From Byssochlamys sp. IMV 00236 (Eukaryota > Ascomycota > Eurotiomycetes > Eurotiales > Thermoascaceae), in assembly GCA_001931875.2 (NCBI GenBank), contig MSJH02000433.1, positions 1 through 15,705 of the forward strand: DNA of 15,705 nucleotides, written 5' to 3'. The notes beneath the pieces were generated by a model. The model had not been told where the DNA came from, made no database searches, and saw only the letters and a list, made by a program, of their open reading frames with translations. Of this stretch, positions 1 through 9,517 are shown in pieces. Position 1 is the stretch's first letter. Every line of letters starts with the position of its first letter. A program made the position numbers and the translations under genes.

Positions 1-1084
1 TGAGAACTGAAAGGAGTACGCTTTTATTATAAATAAATGTAAATGAAAAAAAGTTGGTTAATAAATGACACGTTGTTAATGTACATGTGCTTAGAAAAAG
101 GCGCGACTTATCAAGCTCATTATGTGCAAGACGTTTTGAAAGAGATAGAGATATCAACCTTATCTTAGGATATATCAATGTTTATAGCAATAACCACTTG
201 TAGTTATCCAAAGTATTGTTAATATGTATTACTGCTCACAAATCTTTGTTTTTCTTGCATCCAATTTCTTAAAATATTAAAAGCTAAGAATATCTTTTTT
301 TTTTTTTTTTCCCTCCCGTCTTTATGACTCTATGGATTTATATATAGTTTGCTTATGTAATGCTATATCTGGTATAGTCGCTATATTCTTTTAGTTTGCT
401 AATTCCTGATACATATAAAGCATGGTTCACTCTTGTTGGCTATTTCAGCAGTTACAGTAAACTCTAGAATTTATACAAAAGATTGTTGATAATTATGTCA
501 ACTTTAAAAAAACAAGCAGCTTATAAAAAGAAAAAGTCAGTTACGTTGTATAACGGGTATTGATCACAGAACAAGAGTCGCAAAGAACTCTTTAGTAGAG
601 TATGAACTAATGAACTGTTTGTCTATAGCGTACGCACTAATATGTATACATGCAATAGACAACCAAATGTATGAGCAGATATAGCATTCAGACAAGGAAG
701 AGAAAGCAAGTGGATGCTTTATAAAATAGATAAATGATTTTTCATTGATTGATTTAGTGCTCCAAAAGGCTACACGCCATAAACAATAATTAAGCTCTAA
801 TGTAGATACTAGGAAACTACTAGATGCATCTGGTACTTTGCTAAATCGACCATTTTAAAACAAATAAGACACTACTAGACGTGTTACTTGACCAACACTG
901 ACTTTGACTCTACGTAAACACAAGTCTGCTTTCTGGCTACAGGTAGATAAATTTAGACTTTTTTTTATAAAAATACACAATGTGTTTACAAGTCCAAGTA
1001 TTAGAATGTATACGTATTGTAGCTATTTATTGTTCTAAAACGAGTTAAAGGTGTTATATAAGTTGTGTCGCTTAAACGAGGAGC
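1..1084. other. Intergenic stretch, no gene seen
   Basis: AT-rich DNA with no long open frame and no recognisable RNA gene. It contains a run of 16 T at 295-310. An AATAAA on the minus strand (1026-1031) lies about 54 bases past the stop of the cysteine-rich secreted protein and probably serves its 3' end. AATAAA-like sequence near 30-36 on the plus strand could belong to a gene to the left of the window, but nothing of its coding part is visible here. Confidence 0.6.
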
Positions 1085-1465
1085 CTAGGCGTATTTGGGA
1101 TTAGGATTGCCAGTGCATTTACCCTTGATACAGCTATCGCGGCAGTCATCACTGCTTTCGCAGCAGTAGTCCTTCCAGCCTTCACCCGTGCGAGATCCAA
1201 TATTGTCAGTGTTAACACAGGTGCCGTCGCCAATAGGAGAAGCGTACTTGGGATCAACACGACCATTGCACTTTCCTTTAATGCAAGATTCATGGCAGTC
1301 ATCGTCAGTCTTGCAGCAGAATCCTCTCCAACCTAAACCGGAACCACTACCGCGATTATTGGGACGAGTGCAAATGATCTTGCTGCCAGAGGATTTACCA
1401 GATGAGGCAGCTTGAACGTTAACAAGGGCAGTAACCAAGAGCAAAGCAGAGAGAGATAACTTCAT
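1085..1465 (-). CDS. Small secreted protein with two tandem six-cysteine modules
   Basis: This is a single-exon gene of 126 residues. Residues 1-19 form a clear signal peptide (MKLSLSALLLVTALVNVQA, probable cut after VQA), so the product is likely secreted. After a short Ser/Gly/Lys linker come two modules at residues 32-75 and 83-126. Each is 44 residues, aligns without gaps to the other with 24 identities, and has the spacing C-x17-CC-x5-C-x3-C-x4-C. Both end in PKYA, and the second PKYA is the C-terminus. Gly-Trp before the CC pair and the SCIKGKC segment are shared. Six cysteines per module suggest three disulfides per unit. The CC-x5-C piece recalls hevein-like and knottin folds, but the overall pattern is not one I can name. 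A secreted effector, a surface-binding or an antimicrobial role are all possible, and none is shown by the sequence. The start is fixed by the signal peptide. Confidence 0.8.
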   Translation of the reverse strand: MKLSLSALLLVTALVNVQAASSGKSSGSKIICTRPNNRGSGSGLGWRGFCCKTDDDCHESCIKGKCNGRVDPKYASPIGDGTCVNTDNIGSRTGEGWKDYCCESSDDCRDSCIKGKCTGNPNPKYA

Positions 1466-1520
1466 TTGTTTTTGAAAGAGATTGAGCTGGTTTATGCCTA
1501 AGATTGAAAAGGATCGTCAT

Positions 1521-1528
1521 CTTTTATA
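1521..1528 (-). promoter_or_regulatory. TATA box of the cysteine-rich secreted protein
   Basis: TATAAAAG on the minus strand lies about 56 bases upstream of the ATG at 1465, a normal place for a fungal TATA element. A CCAAT pentamer (plus-strand reading) at 1630-1634 is a further possible upstream element. This agrees with a strongly expressed or inducible gene, but no expression data are available. Confidence 0.5.
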
Positions 1529-1739
1529 TCTTTTGAACGTTAATAACAGCTCATGTATGTGAGTGATTGTTTCAGAAATATATTTTTAGTACAGAGAACA
1601 AACTAAAATAGAATACAAACTTCCTTAAACCAATAAAAAGAAAAGGAAGCAATGCTCAATACCCATACATCCGAGGATATGTCAAGCTGACCTTGATGTT
1701 AGGTTGATACGGTAATACATGCTAAATTGCAACAACATG

Positions 1740-1782
1740 CAGTTTTCGCACTTCGAATTCAGACAAATGAAATTTATTTTTA
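1740..1782 (+). repeat. Left terminal inverted repeat of the transposon
   Basis: This 43-base sequence matches, in inverted orientation, the sequence at 2871-2913 at 33 positions with no gap. A block of ten bases, TTCGCACTTC, is identical in both. The outer end starts CAGT, as in many Tc1-type elements. Confidence 0.65.
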
Positions 1783-1800
1783 TGCCTAAATCTCGGCATT

Positions 1801-2479
1801 ATGAAAGAACATTATAGGAATGCAAATGAAATAGTAATGAGTGAGCCTCAAATAGTAGAATTTGTTGATGCAATGAACATTGATGAGGATCCTACACTTA
1901 CATATGGTAAATTACTGTTACTAACTGATGATCAAACCGTGTCTCAAACAATAAAAGAGGATGTTATTCTTGAGCCTCAATTCGATCAGTTACTTTTAAA
2001 GTAGCAAGCTGAAGTCGATTACGTGACCATTATTGATTCATGTATAGTTATTACTAAGCCTATCTATGTATGAATACAACAATGAACACTAGTTTCTGTA
2101 AGCTATTCTGAAGTAAAGAAAAAAAAAATATGTTTTATAATCGTCTTAGATGATATCATAAGCTATTTATTATGTATAATAAATGCTTAAACATAGGGGG
2201 TGGCGAGGGTATTGAAGATATTAAATTGCATGTTCAGAGGCTTATTTTACGCCGTTTGATTTGGCCTTCCTTGGAACGAATTATGGCAAAGTGCAGGAAT
2301 CCATATCTAGAACAGTATACGACAAAGCCATTAAGACAAGCACTTTGGGATTTCGCTATTTTAAATACTTACCGCTCATCTTTCATGAGCTTGTAATGTT
2401 CAAAGGGTTCATCCAGACTAAGACTACGGGGCCATGTCTCAACGTTTTCAGCAGTGTCGATAGGATTGATTTCGGTTAA
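1801..2479 (+). pseudogene. Broken transposase frame inside the transposon
   Basis: The pieces lie in several frames with stops and shifts between them. Frame piece 1801-2004 (67 codons) contains DEDPTLTYGK followed by QTVSQTIKEDV, which resembles the second helix-turn-helix part of Tc1-like transposases. Around 2217-2345 a piece with KLHVQR is followed, after frame shifts, by GTNYGKVQESISRTVYDKAIK. This resembles the stretch around the first DDE aspartate of the same family (EAGFN-LHM-R, then GTPAKV and a Thr-Arg segment). The third part, 2480-2870, gives no recognisable match. No frame could give a working enzyme. The similarity is from memory of the family and is weak for each single piece; order and setting between the inverted repeats support it. 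Confidence 0.45.
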
Positions 2480-2870
2480 TGTAACAGAAAGATTTCGATC
2501 CGTACAGCATTGTCATTTTTGAAAACCAATTTGAAAAATACAACAAAGTTTTTCAATGTGTAGCGTCAAACTAAACATGAGTTTATGAAGTTATCATCTT
2601 GAATTGCCTCTTTTCAAGAAGAAAGAGATAAAAAAGAAATATTGTTATTTATTCTAGCTTTATGTTGTCAGTTTGATCAACAAGGACCACTTAGCTCACG
2701 TGTAATTATGATGACACCGTATTTTATATCAAAGAGAGTGAAATGGACAAGCCTTATGTTAGACAGAAGCATTGGTAATGTGACGTTGTATAGTGACAAC
2801 ATTGGTAGTGCCCCAAGGAAGCGCCCGTAGTATTAGCTTATTTTCTGGTGCATGTAGTGTTCACCTTGTC

Positions 2871-2913
2871 TAAAAATGGCTTTCAGTTATCTAAACTTGA
2901 AGTGCGAACATTG
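2871..2913 (-). repeat. Right terminal inverted repeat of the transposon
   Basis: This is the partner of the repeat at 1740-1782. Read on the minus strand it starts CAATGTTCGCACTTC. It is directly followed on the plus strand by TA at 2914-2915, the expected target-site dinucleotide. Confidence 0.65.
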
Positions 2914-3118
2914 TATATTGCATCATATCACGACTAACAATTCAAATATCGAAATAAGCTACACCGGAAAGTGATTTCTGTTGGTATCAGAGAGCCAAAA
3001 TGAACCTACTTTATCCTACTTTGTAGACAAGGGATTCTTAGTGCGTTAAATTTTGTACTATTTTCTTTCTATTCGAGCAATTTCGCTTTACTTTATTTTT
3101 TATTCTATACAACTCAAG

Positions 3119-3124
3119 TTTATT
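3119..3124 (-). terminator. Poly(A) signal overlapping the UTP22 stop
   Basis: The minus strand reads TAATAAA at the stop of UTP22, so AATAAA overlaps the first stop codon (3123-3125), which is itself followed by a second TAA. Further AATAAA-like sequence lies about 20-30 bases downstream (near 3091-3104) and may be the signal that is really used. Confidence 0.45.
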
Positions 3125-6100
3125 AATTAATTAATAAATTGCCAGCGATTCTCTTGATTTCCTCCAAGATGGCATCAAAATTAGGAGCAATGAGTTTAGA
3201 CACTTCGTCTTGTCCTTTGGGAATCTTTAAGAATCCATTCTTCTTCATGTCTACAGGGACACTATTGAATCCAGCTGATACCTTCCATTGAATAGGTTCA
3301 GCAGCTAAAGGGTTCCATACAATAGCTAATTTATCTCCACCATATTTATCATGGAATACCATCACTGTTTGCCCATAGATGTGTTCGATTTCTTTTATCA
3401 GTTCGGATACAGGATCAAATCCTGCAAATATCCTATCACCCAACAGGCTGTATCCCGTGCTCTTGAAGTACTTGGGTTCAGGGTTTAGGCTTTGATAGTA
3501 TCGAGTGCATTTTGATTTGTCTAATTGAAGTACAACAGAGTAATCTGACATGGGCGTGATAAATACACGTTTGATGTCCTCTGGTTTATCTTGTTCAACA
3601 ACATTATCTAGGACCTTGAGAGAGGCCTTTGCTAATGCACAAATACGCAAAGCTACAGCACGGCATGGCTTTGTTCGGGTCCATCGGTGGCCACTTGTGT
3701 CTTTTGCTGTTGCAATAGTCATCACGCCACGCGTCATTTGTGGGTTTGTAGTTCGGTGATGATTGAACTGCGAAATGATCTCGTCACGCTGCTTGCTTGT
3801 TAATTCACCTTCGATATCTACAATAAGCGGTGTGTTTTGCCAATCCCAGCCAGCGAGCAAATTCAAAACACGAAGAAATCCGCTGAAGGTAGATACAGGT
3901 GAAGTCCATGGGTGTGGCTCTAAAAAGACATACGCTGTAATCAGCTCAATCATCTCGTCTGTTACATGAGGAGAGAGCATATGAGAGGCAAACCAGCGTT
4001 TGACTAACCGAACTGTAGATGAATATGCAGTGAATCGTGCACAAAGTGCTTGAACAGAAAATGTATGTGATTGTTGATAGGTAATATTATAGTTGTATTT
4101 TTCCAAGGCTTCCTTTGCCATACTCTTTTGAAGTGGTGTCGAGAGTTTGGTATCTATAATCTTTTTCAGCTGCTGAGGCTCTTGTTCAAGTCCAATGTGG
4201 CATCGGAAGACAAATCCTTGATAATAAACGTCAAGATAACCACGGATGGCCATTGGGTTTCTTTCACAAATATCGTCAACAACGACAGTATCCACTTGAT
4301 AGCGGTTTTTAAGCTCCTCTCCCATCTTCAAATAGAACGAATGCTTCACTTTTTGAAGAGCACTCAGATCATCTGGAAACTTGGCAGAACGTTCGATTTG
4401 TACAATGACATCAATTGCTTCATAGAAACGAGTTGTATTAGGGTAACCAATAGCGTTGCTGAAATCGACTGGATGAGGCAAGGTGGCAGTAGTATATCTT
4501 AAGCTTGAAGAGGCAGGGTAGACGCTACTAACCATGAGTGGTAGCGCATCATCAATCTCACGGATCTGTTTGCTGAGCTGAGTAAAGGCTGTCATGACTG
4601 AGTGGAAACCAGTGATTTTCAATTCAGGATTGAACATGTGTTGAGGCAAACATTTGGCATAATTCAAGTAGCTATAGAATTGATCTGCCCAATATTGGAT
4701 CTCTTCTGGCTTCAATGAAAGGTGTAATTCAAGCAAGTATTGAACAATCTGCTGTACAATGAGACTACGGTTTTCATAGCCTTGTGTTTGCCAGACAACC
4801 GCTTCAACGATAGATCCATCCTTGAATCGACGCAATTCCGATTTATTGCCCCAGAACTTTCTGAATTCAGCAACTTCTTCTTCGTTTTGTGATTGTGGTC
4901 CTTGATCAACTAATCGAGGGGCATTATCTGAGTTAAGCAATAAGCCAATGGTAATAGCTGCATCTTGATCCATATCAGTAGGCATATTGGCATCAACAGA
5001 CCAAGTATGAGGATGATGGTAGGTATGTTGGACAGCAATTAAATCAACACGGTTTGTTAAACCTCTTGTTAGGATGTGACTGATTCGTTGGACAAAGAAT
5101 GGCAGATATGAATAATAGTCTGCCTTTACATGCTCCGTAAATACTTCAGTAGAGGGCACTGGAAGCTTGATACGGACAACATTGTCATATCTAAGTTTTG
5201 TATCATTGACTTTCTTAAGGAACATGGGCTCAAATCGGTCCACAGGATCGTTAAGAAGTGACATGGCCAACTTGGTTTCATGTTGTATCTGAGCAAGTCC
5301 GGATGAATGAATTGAAGCAGCAAGATTAAGTGTTCCTGAGGGATCCACAATAACTACATCGTAGTGGCTCAAGAATTCTTGCTTCGAAAACTCTTGTCTT
5401 TCGCTTTCGCCAATAAACACAGGATTTTGTTTAAAGTCTCTTGAAGCAATAAAGTCAAGAGTACCTCTGAACAATTGATATGAACTGTGAGTTGACGACA
5501 GCTTCTTGTCGATACCATCCTTATTGCCTTGCATCAAGTAGGACATAATCATAGCAAACAAAAATGGTGTAAATCCGATGTTTGCAAGTCCACGCTGATA
5601 GATCCATGTTCTAGCCAACAAAACAGCATTCTTAAATTCAGAGCATGCCTTACTATGCTGATATAAAAATGCTAAATTTGCTGTGTAAGAAGTATCAACT
5701 AGGAGTGAGGCATTGTAGTGTGGTGTAGCCATAGTGTTGTCTGTAGAAGTTTTCACACTAGATTTGCCGGGAGCGAGTCTATGCATGGGGAACGTATTGA
5801 GGTCGACGCTAGGCAAAATACGGATAACACACTTTGTCTTTGAGAAATCCACATCTGATTTATCTCCACCAGGTTTAACTAACAATATAGGGCGACGAGA
5901 ATCGTTATTCATGGTGCTGTATTCAATGTGAAATTTCTTTTTAGATGACTGAATGGCATGTGCCAAAACACCCAAGTAACAAGCACGCTTGTGGAAGTAA
6001 CGATAGTTGGAATAATCCTTTTCCTGGAAGATAGAGCTTGGCATCTCCACAGCTACATCTACAGTGAATGGCATCTTTGTCTTTGCTACAGTCTTTAATG

Positions 6101-6789
6101 CATATCCACCAACAATATGAATAGATGATGGCTTTTTGAAAGCAAATGAGTGTAAGGCATCAGGCGAAGGTTGAGGATCTGGGAAAGGTATAACAATTTT
6201 GTTCTTCTTGAGCATATTATCTGCAAATTCAACGAGCTATAAAGTTGTAAGTAAGTGGCATAAACAAGATGGATTGCTCTTACCTTCATTGGCTGGCCTT
6301 CTGGGATGCTATCAAATGTTGCTTTCAAATTATGAAGTGCCTTTTCCAGTGCTTTGTGCTTATCATAGTTCATGTTGATTTCAGACAGTAATTCTTCAAT
6401 CTGTTATTAAGTGTTTATATAAGCAAAAGTTGAATTTATACATTGTTGCTTTGAGTGCATACCTCTAGTTTAAATATATTTGATTTAAATAGCTCCACAG
6501 TTTCTTTCAAGCCTTCCAATTCACCAGCAATAATATCATCTTCAGTGGGAGCTGTTTTCTTTATTTCAGTACTCTCGAGTTGATAGTCTTCATCTTCTTC
6601 ATCCTCATCGTAGTCGTCCGATCCAGATTCATCTATGTACTCATCCTTTATGACAGGTGCTTCCTTCTTAGCTATCTATATAAAGCCTTGAGCAACAATG
6701 ACATAGTTTGAAGGTATATAAATACTGACCTTAGCAGGAGGCTCAGATTCTGAGCTTTTCTTTTGCTTTCTCTTTGCAGTGACAGCCAT
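3123..6789 (-). CDS. UTP22: Utp22/Nrap (Nol6) U3 snoRNP-associated SSU processome protein
   Basis: The spliced model has four exons: 6730-6789, 6463-6675, 6284-6400 and 3123-6236. The introns are 54, 62 and 47 bases, all GT-AG and in phase 0. The product is 1167 residues, close to yeast Utp22 (about 1240). Residues 1-20 are Lys-rich and look like a nucleolar signal. Residues about 30-55 are very acidic (DDYDEDEEDEDY). The Nrap body follows: GGYAL at 173-177 and VDVAVEMP at 189-196 belong to the first nucleotidyltransferase-like domain, followed by FQEKDYSNYRYFHKRACYL, a strongly conserved Nrap segment. The family consists of paired nucleotidyltransferase-like and helical domains without enzymatic activity. 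Utp22 works with Rrp7 and the CK2 module in early 18S rRNA processing, and it also links to rRNA-gene transcription factors. The start gives an upstream in-frame Lys-rich N-terminus; the first ATG of the long last exon would drop three conserved exons. Confidence 0.93.
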
Positions 6790-7025
6790 GACAACTTGAG
6801 AAAAAGTTTATGCGTAAAGAAAGAAAGGAACTTGTTTTTTGGACAAAATGGCTGTGGCTTGAGTTTGAAATTTAGTGACACTTTTTCATTGAAAAGAGGC
6901 TTATTCTTGCTATATTTAGACAGCAGCAGTGACTGCCTTCTTTTTACGCCTTACAGTGACAAGGAAAAAAAAAAAACTTTCCTTAATTTTTTTATTCTCG
7001 TTTTTTCTTTTCTACCAAACAGAAG
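6790..7025. promoter_or_regulatory. Shared divergent promoter of UTP22 and NOP58
   Basis: Only 236 bases separate the two start codons, so both 5' leaders and promoters lie here. AGTGAC occurs three times in the same orientation, at 6874-6879, 6928-6933 and 6955-6960, spaced 54 and 27 bases. A fourth copy is in the first codons of UTP22 (6778-6783). A run of 12 A (6965-6976) sits inside an inverted repeat, AAGGAAA with TTTCCTT (6961-6984), and T-rich DNA follows up to the NOP58 start. Poly(dA:dT) tracts are common nucleosome-free elements of ribosome-biogenesis promoters in yeasts. No clear TATA box is seen. I did not find the yeast PAC or RRPE core in full. Confidence 0.6.
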
Positions 7026-8632
7026 ATGCTCGTTCTTTACGAAACCTCTGCCGGTTACGCCTTGTTTAAGCTTGTCAAGGACAACAAATTAGATAAGCCT
7101 GAAGAGCTCTACAAGGAATTTCAAGATGCCGAAAGTGCTAACAATGTGTAAAGAAATGTCACAACTATTTATTGATTTTGGCGACTAACGCAACTATCTT
7201 TTTTGATACTTTAGCGTTAAATTGAAGGCATTTGAAAAGTTTGAAAACACTACTGATGCTTTATCTGCAGTAACTGGTATTGTTGAAGGAAAGATGCCCA
7301 AGAACTTGAAGAAGTTCTTGCAATCAGAAATCAAAGATATGAACAAGGAACAATTGATTATTAGCGACCCTAAATTAGGTATGAATCAATAAGATGTGAC
7401 AAGTTGTATGAATATAAACCATATTATGAATAGCTTCTTCTGTTAGTAAAAAATTAGGCATCAAGGTTTTGTCTGATGGCACTGTCCAAGATCTTTTCAG
7501 AGGTATTCGCGAGCAATTCGAATCTTTAGTCACCGGTCTCTCTCATTCTGATCTTGCTGCCATGTCCCTTGGTCTTTCTCACTCACTCTCTCGTTATAAG
7601 CTCAAGTTCAGCCCTGATAAGGTTGATACTATGATTGTTCAAGCTATTGCTTTGTTGGATGATCTTGACAAAGAACTCAATACATATGCCATGCGTTGCA
7701 AGGAATGGTACGGCTGGCACTTTCCTGAAATGAACAAGATTATTGTCGACAATCTTGCTTTTGCCAAAGTCGTAAAGGCTATGGGATACCGTACCAACGC
7801 TAAAGACACTGATTTATCCGCCATTCTTCCTGAAGAACTTGAAGCTGAAGTTAAGGAAGCTGCTGAAATTTCTATGGGAACTGAAATTTCTGAAGAAGAT
7901 TTGCAAAACATCTTTGGCCTCTGTGACCAAGTTATCACCATCACTGAATACAGAAACCAATTGTACGAATACTTGAAGAACCGTATGAATGCTATTGCAC
8001 CCAACTTGACTGCACTCGTTGGTGAATTAGTTGGTGCTCGTTTGATCTCTCATGCTGGTTCCCTCATGCAACTCTCCAAGCAACCTGCTTCTACTATTCA
8101 AATTTTGGGTGCTGAAAAAGCACTTTTCCGTGCCTTGAAGACAAAACACAACACACCCAAGTATGGTTTGATCTACCATGCTTCTTTAGTTGGTCAAGCT
8201 GGACCCAAGCATAAGGCCAAGGTCGCTCGTTTACTCGCCGCCAAGACTGCTTTGGCTCTCAGAGTTGACGCCTTGGGAGAAACAGAATCCAATGAAATTG
8301 GTGCTGATGGTCGTAGCAAGGTTGAAGCTCGTATTGATTTGTTAGAAGGTCGCTTCGCTGCCAAGGCCAACAAGGATACCTCCATTCAAAATCAATCCAA
8401 GTTCAAGTTGAATAAGGTGCAAGCATACAATGACAGTGCTGACGTAGCCATGACTGAAGCAGCACCAGAAGCAGAAACAAGTGCCAAGAAGAGAAAGGCT
8501 GATGAAGTTGAAGAAGATGAAGAGCCAGTTGAAAAGAAGGCAAAGAAGGAGAAGAAAGAAAAGAAGGAGAAGAAGGATAAAAAGGAGAAGAAAGAGAAGA
8601 AGGAAAAGAAAGAAAAGAAAAACAAAGATTAG
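7026..8632 (+). CDS. NOP58: Nop58, core protein of box C/D small nucleolar RNPs
   Basis: Three exons, 7026-7147, 7215-7378 and 7434-8632, give 494 residues. The introns are 67 and 55 bases. The N-terminus [20 protein letters not shown] matches the NOP5NT domain of Nop58 rather than Nop56. The Nop domain includes [10 protein letters not shown] (185-194), [15 protein letters not shown] and [20 protein letters not shown] (321-340), the surface that binds the 15.5K protein and snoRNA stem. Residues 447-494 form the Lys/Glu repeat tail (KKEKKEKK type) typical of eukaryotic Nop58. The protein scaffolds 2'-O-methylation of rRNA with fibrillarin, Nop56 and Snu13, and is part of U3 snoRNP. The second intron acceptor was chosen at 7433 because it gives [13 protein letters not shown], which aligns with the yeast protein; a later AG at 7446 would remove four of these residues. 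Confidence 0.96.
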
Positions 8633-9106
8633 ATAACTTTGTGTGTGTGTTTGTGCTTTTTTTATAATTTGTAAATATATATGAAATTTTCATTGAAAAC
8701 CCACCACATTGTCTTGCTTTTTTTTATATTAATAGAGTTTATTTTTCATTGATTTTTGCTTTCTTAAATAAAAACTTATTATGAAGTTTATTCCAAAAAA
8801 GGGTCGAAACTTAACTCTCTACTTCATAGCAAAAAAATAAGTAGTCGTGATTTTATTTAGGCCTATCAGATATAATTTCCAGGACATTTATTTTTCAGGG
8901 CAAAATTGCCCATAGTGGTTATTGTCTGATATTGTGCAAGTCTCTGATGATTAAACTGTTAATAGCTTGAGCTTTGAGATTCTAATAATGAGAGAGGGGA
9001 AATGGTTTGTGGTGGGTGTTTAGATGTATACTATTATTCGTTATCACCAAAATAGAGCTTGCATTACACTTTGTGCTTTCAAAAACATTGTGCACAGTGT
9101 TGAATT
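8633..9106. other. Intergenic stretch after NOP58
   Basis: The NOP58 3' flank is T-rich. AATAAA at 8767-8772, about 135 bases past the stop, is a candidate poly(A) signal. A short perfect hairpin, GGGCAA-AA-TTGCCC, lies at 8898-8911. I see no frame or RNA gene. Confidence 0.5.
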
Positions 9107-9517
9107 TCACTGCGCCCAATTGACAGAAAACAGCGTACGTTCGGCAATCCGTAGCCATTTGATGAGATTGCGGATTTCAAAATGCTGAAATTCGTTCTTG
9201 CCTGCGTAAATGTAACAAGGACAGCCAATGCGTTGCGTGTCCTTTTGGCGAGCAACGAGTTTTTCGTCTCCAAACGCAAGCTTGTGATTGTTTTCGTACT
9301 CTTCCCTATTTGTTCACATCAAATGAATGAGCTTTTGATTTGATTTGTAAGTAACAAACGAAAAGTTGTACTTCAAACTAATAGCTTTAGCAGCCTCTCT
9401 AATATTGAATAAAATACCAAACACTTTGCCGATAGAAAATACTTCTCTGAATTCATTTTCCATATCAGCGATGCGTTTGACATTTCCCTCTATAACAGTA
9501 ATGTATTGAGTGTTCAT
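9107..9517 (-). pseudogene. Broken FAR1/MULE-type DNA-binding domain
   Basis: One frame runs from ATG at 9517 to TGA at 9107-9109 and is interrupted by a single in-frame TGA at 9314-9316. The first half contains GKVFGILFNIREAAKAI, then FSFVTYKSNQKLIHLM. The second half contains RQKDTQRIGCPCYIYAGKN. This order (a G-x-x-F start, EA-x-x-AI helix, K-S-N-x-x strand, then a Cys-rich GCP segment) is that of the FAR1/WRKY-GCM1-like zinc domain found at the start of Mutator-like transposases and their fungal relatives. The TGA stands where the first zinc cysteine is expected, so a TGT or TGC codon may have mutated. There is no GT that would allow the stop to be spliced out. No transposase core follows, so it is a fragment. 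The family call is by memory. Confidence 0.5.

Larger units (their letters stand above)
1740..2913 (+). mobile_element. Decayed Tc1/mariner-type DNA transposon
   Basis: The element is bounded by inverted repeats (1740-1782 and 2871-2913) that begin CAGTTTTCGCACTTC and CAATGTTCGCACTTC, read inwards. They align over 43 bases without a gap with 33 matches, and 7 of the 10 differences are transitions. The right end is followed by TA, the target of Tc1/mariner elements. The left flank is TG, one change away from TA. The total length of 1174 bases fits the usual 1.2-1.4 kb of one-gene Tc1 elements. Inside, only short plus-strand frames remain, in the order expected of a Tc1 transposase (a helix-turn-helix-like part first, a DDE-like part next). 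It is an old, inactive copy. The family call is inference; the repeat pair is seen directly. Confidence 0.62.

Noticed and set aside
4071..4502. 143-codon plus-strand open frame
   Set aside because: It lies fully within and antisense to the conserved UTP22 exon and has no protein-like features of its own.
7148..7433. Possible snoRNA in the introns of NOP58
   Set aside because: The introns are only 67 and 55 bases and lack a convincing box C/box D pair.
7434..7446. Alternative acceptor of NOP58 intron 2 after TTAG near 7446
   Set aside because: It keeps the frame but removes residues (ASSVS) that align with other Nop58 proteins; the acceptor at 7433 fits better.
8898..8911. Hairpin GGGCAA/TTGCCC as a Helitron end
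   Set aside because: A Helitron end needs CTRR shortly after the hairpin and a matching 5' end; neither was seen.
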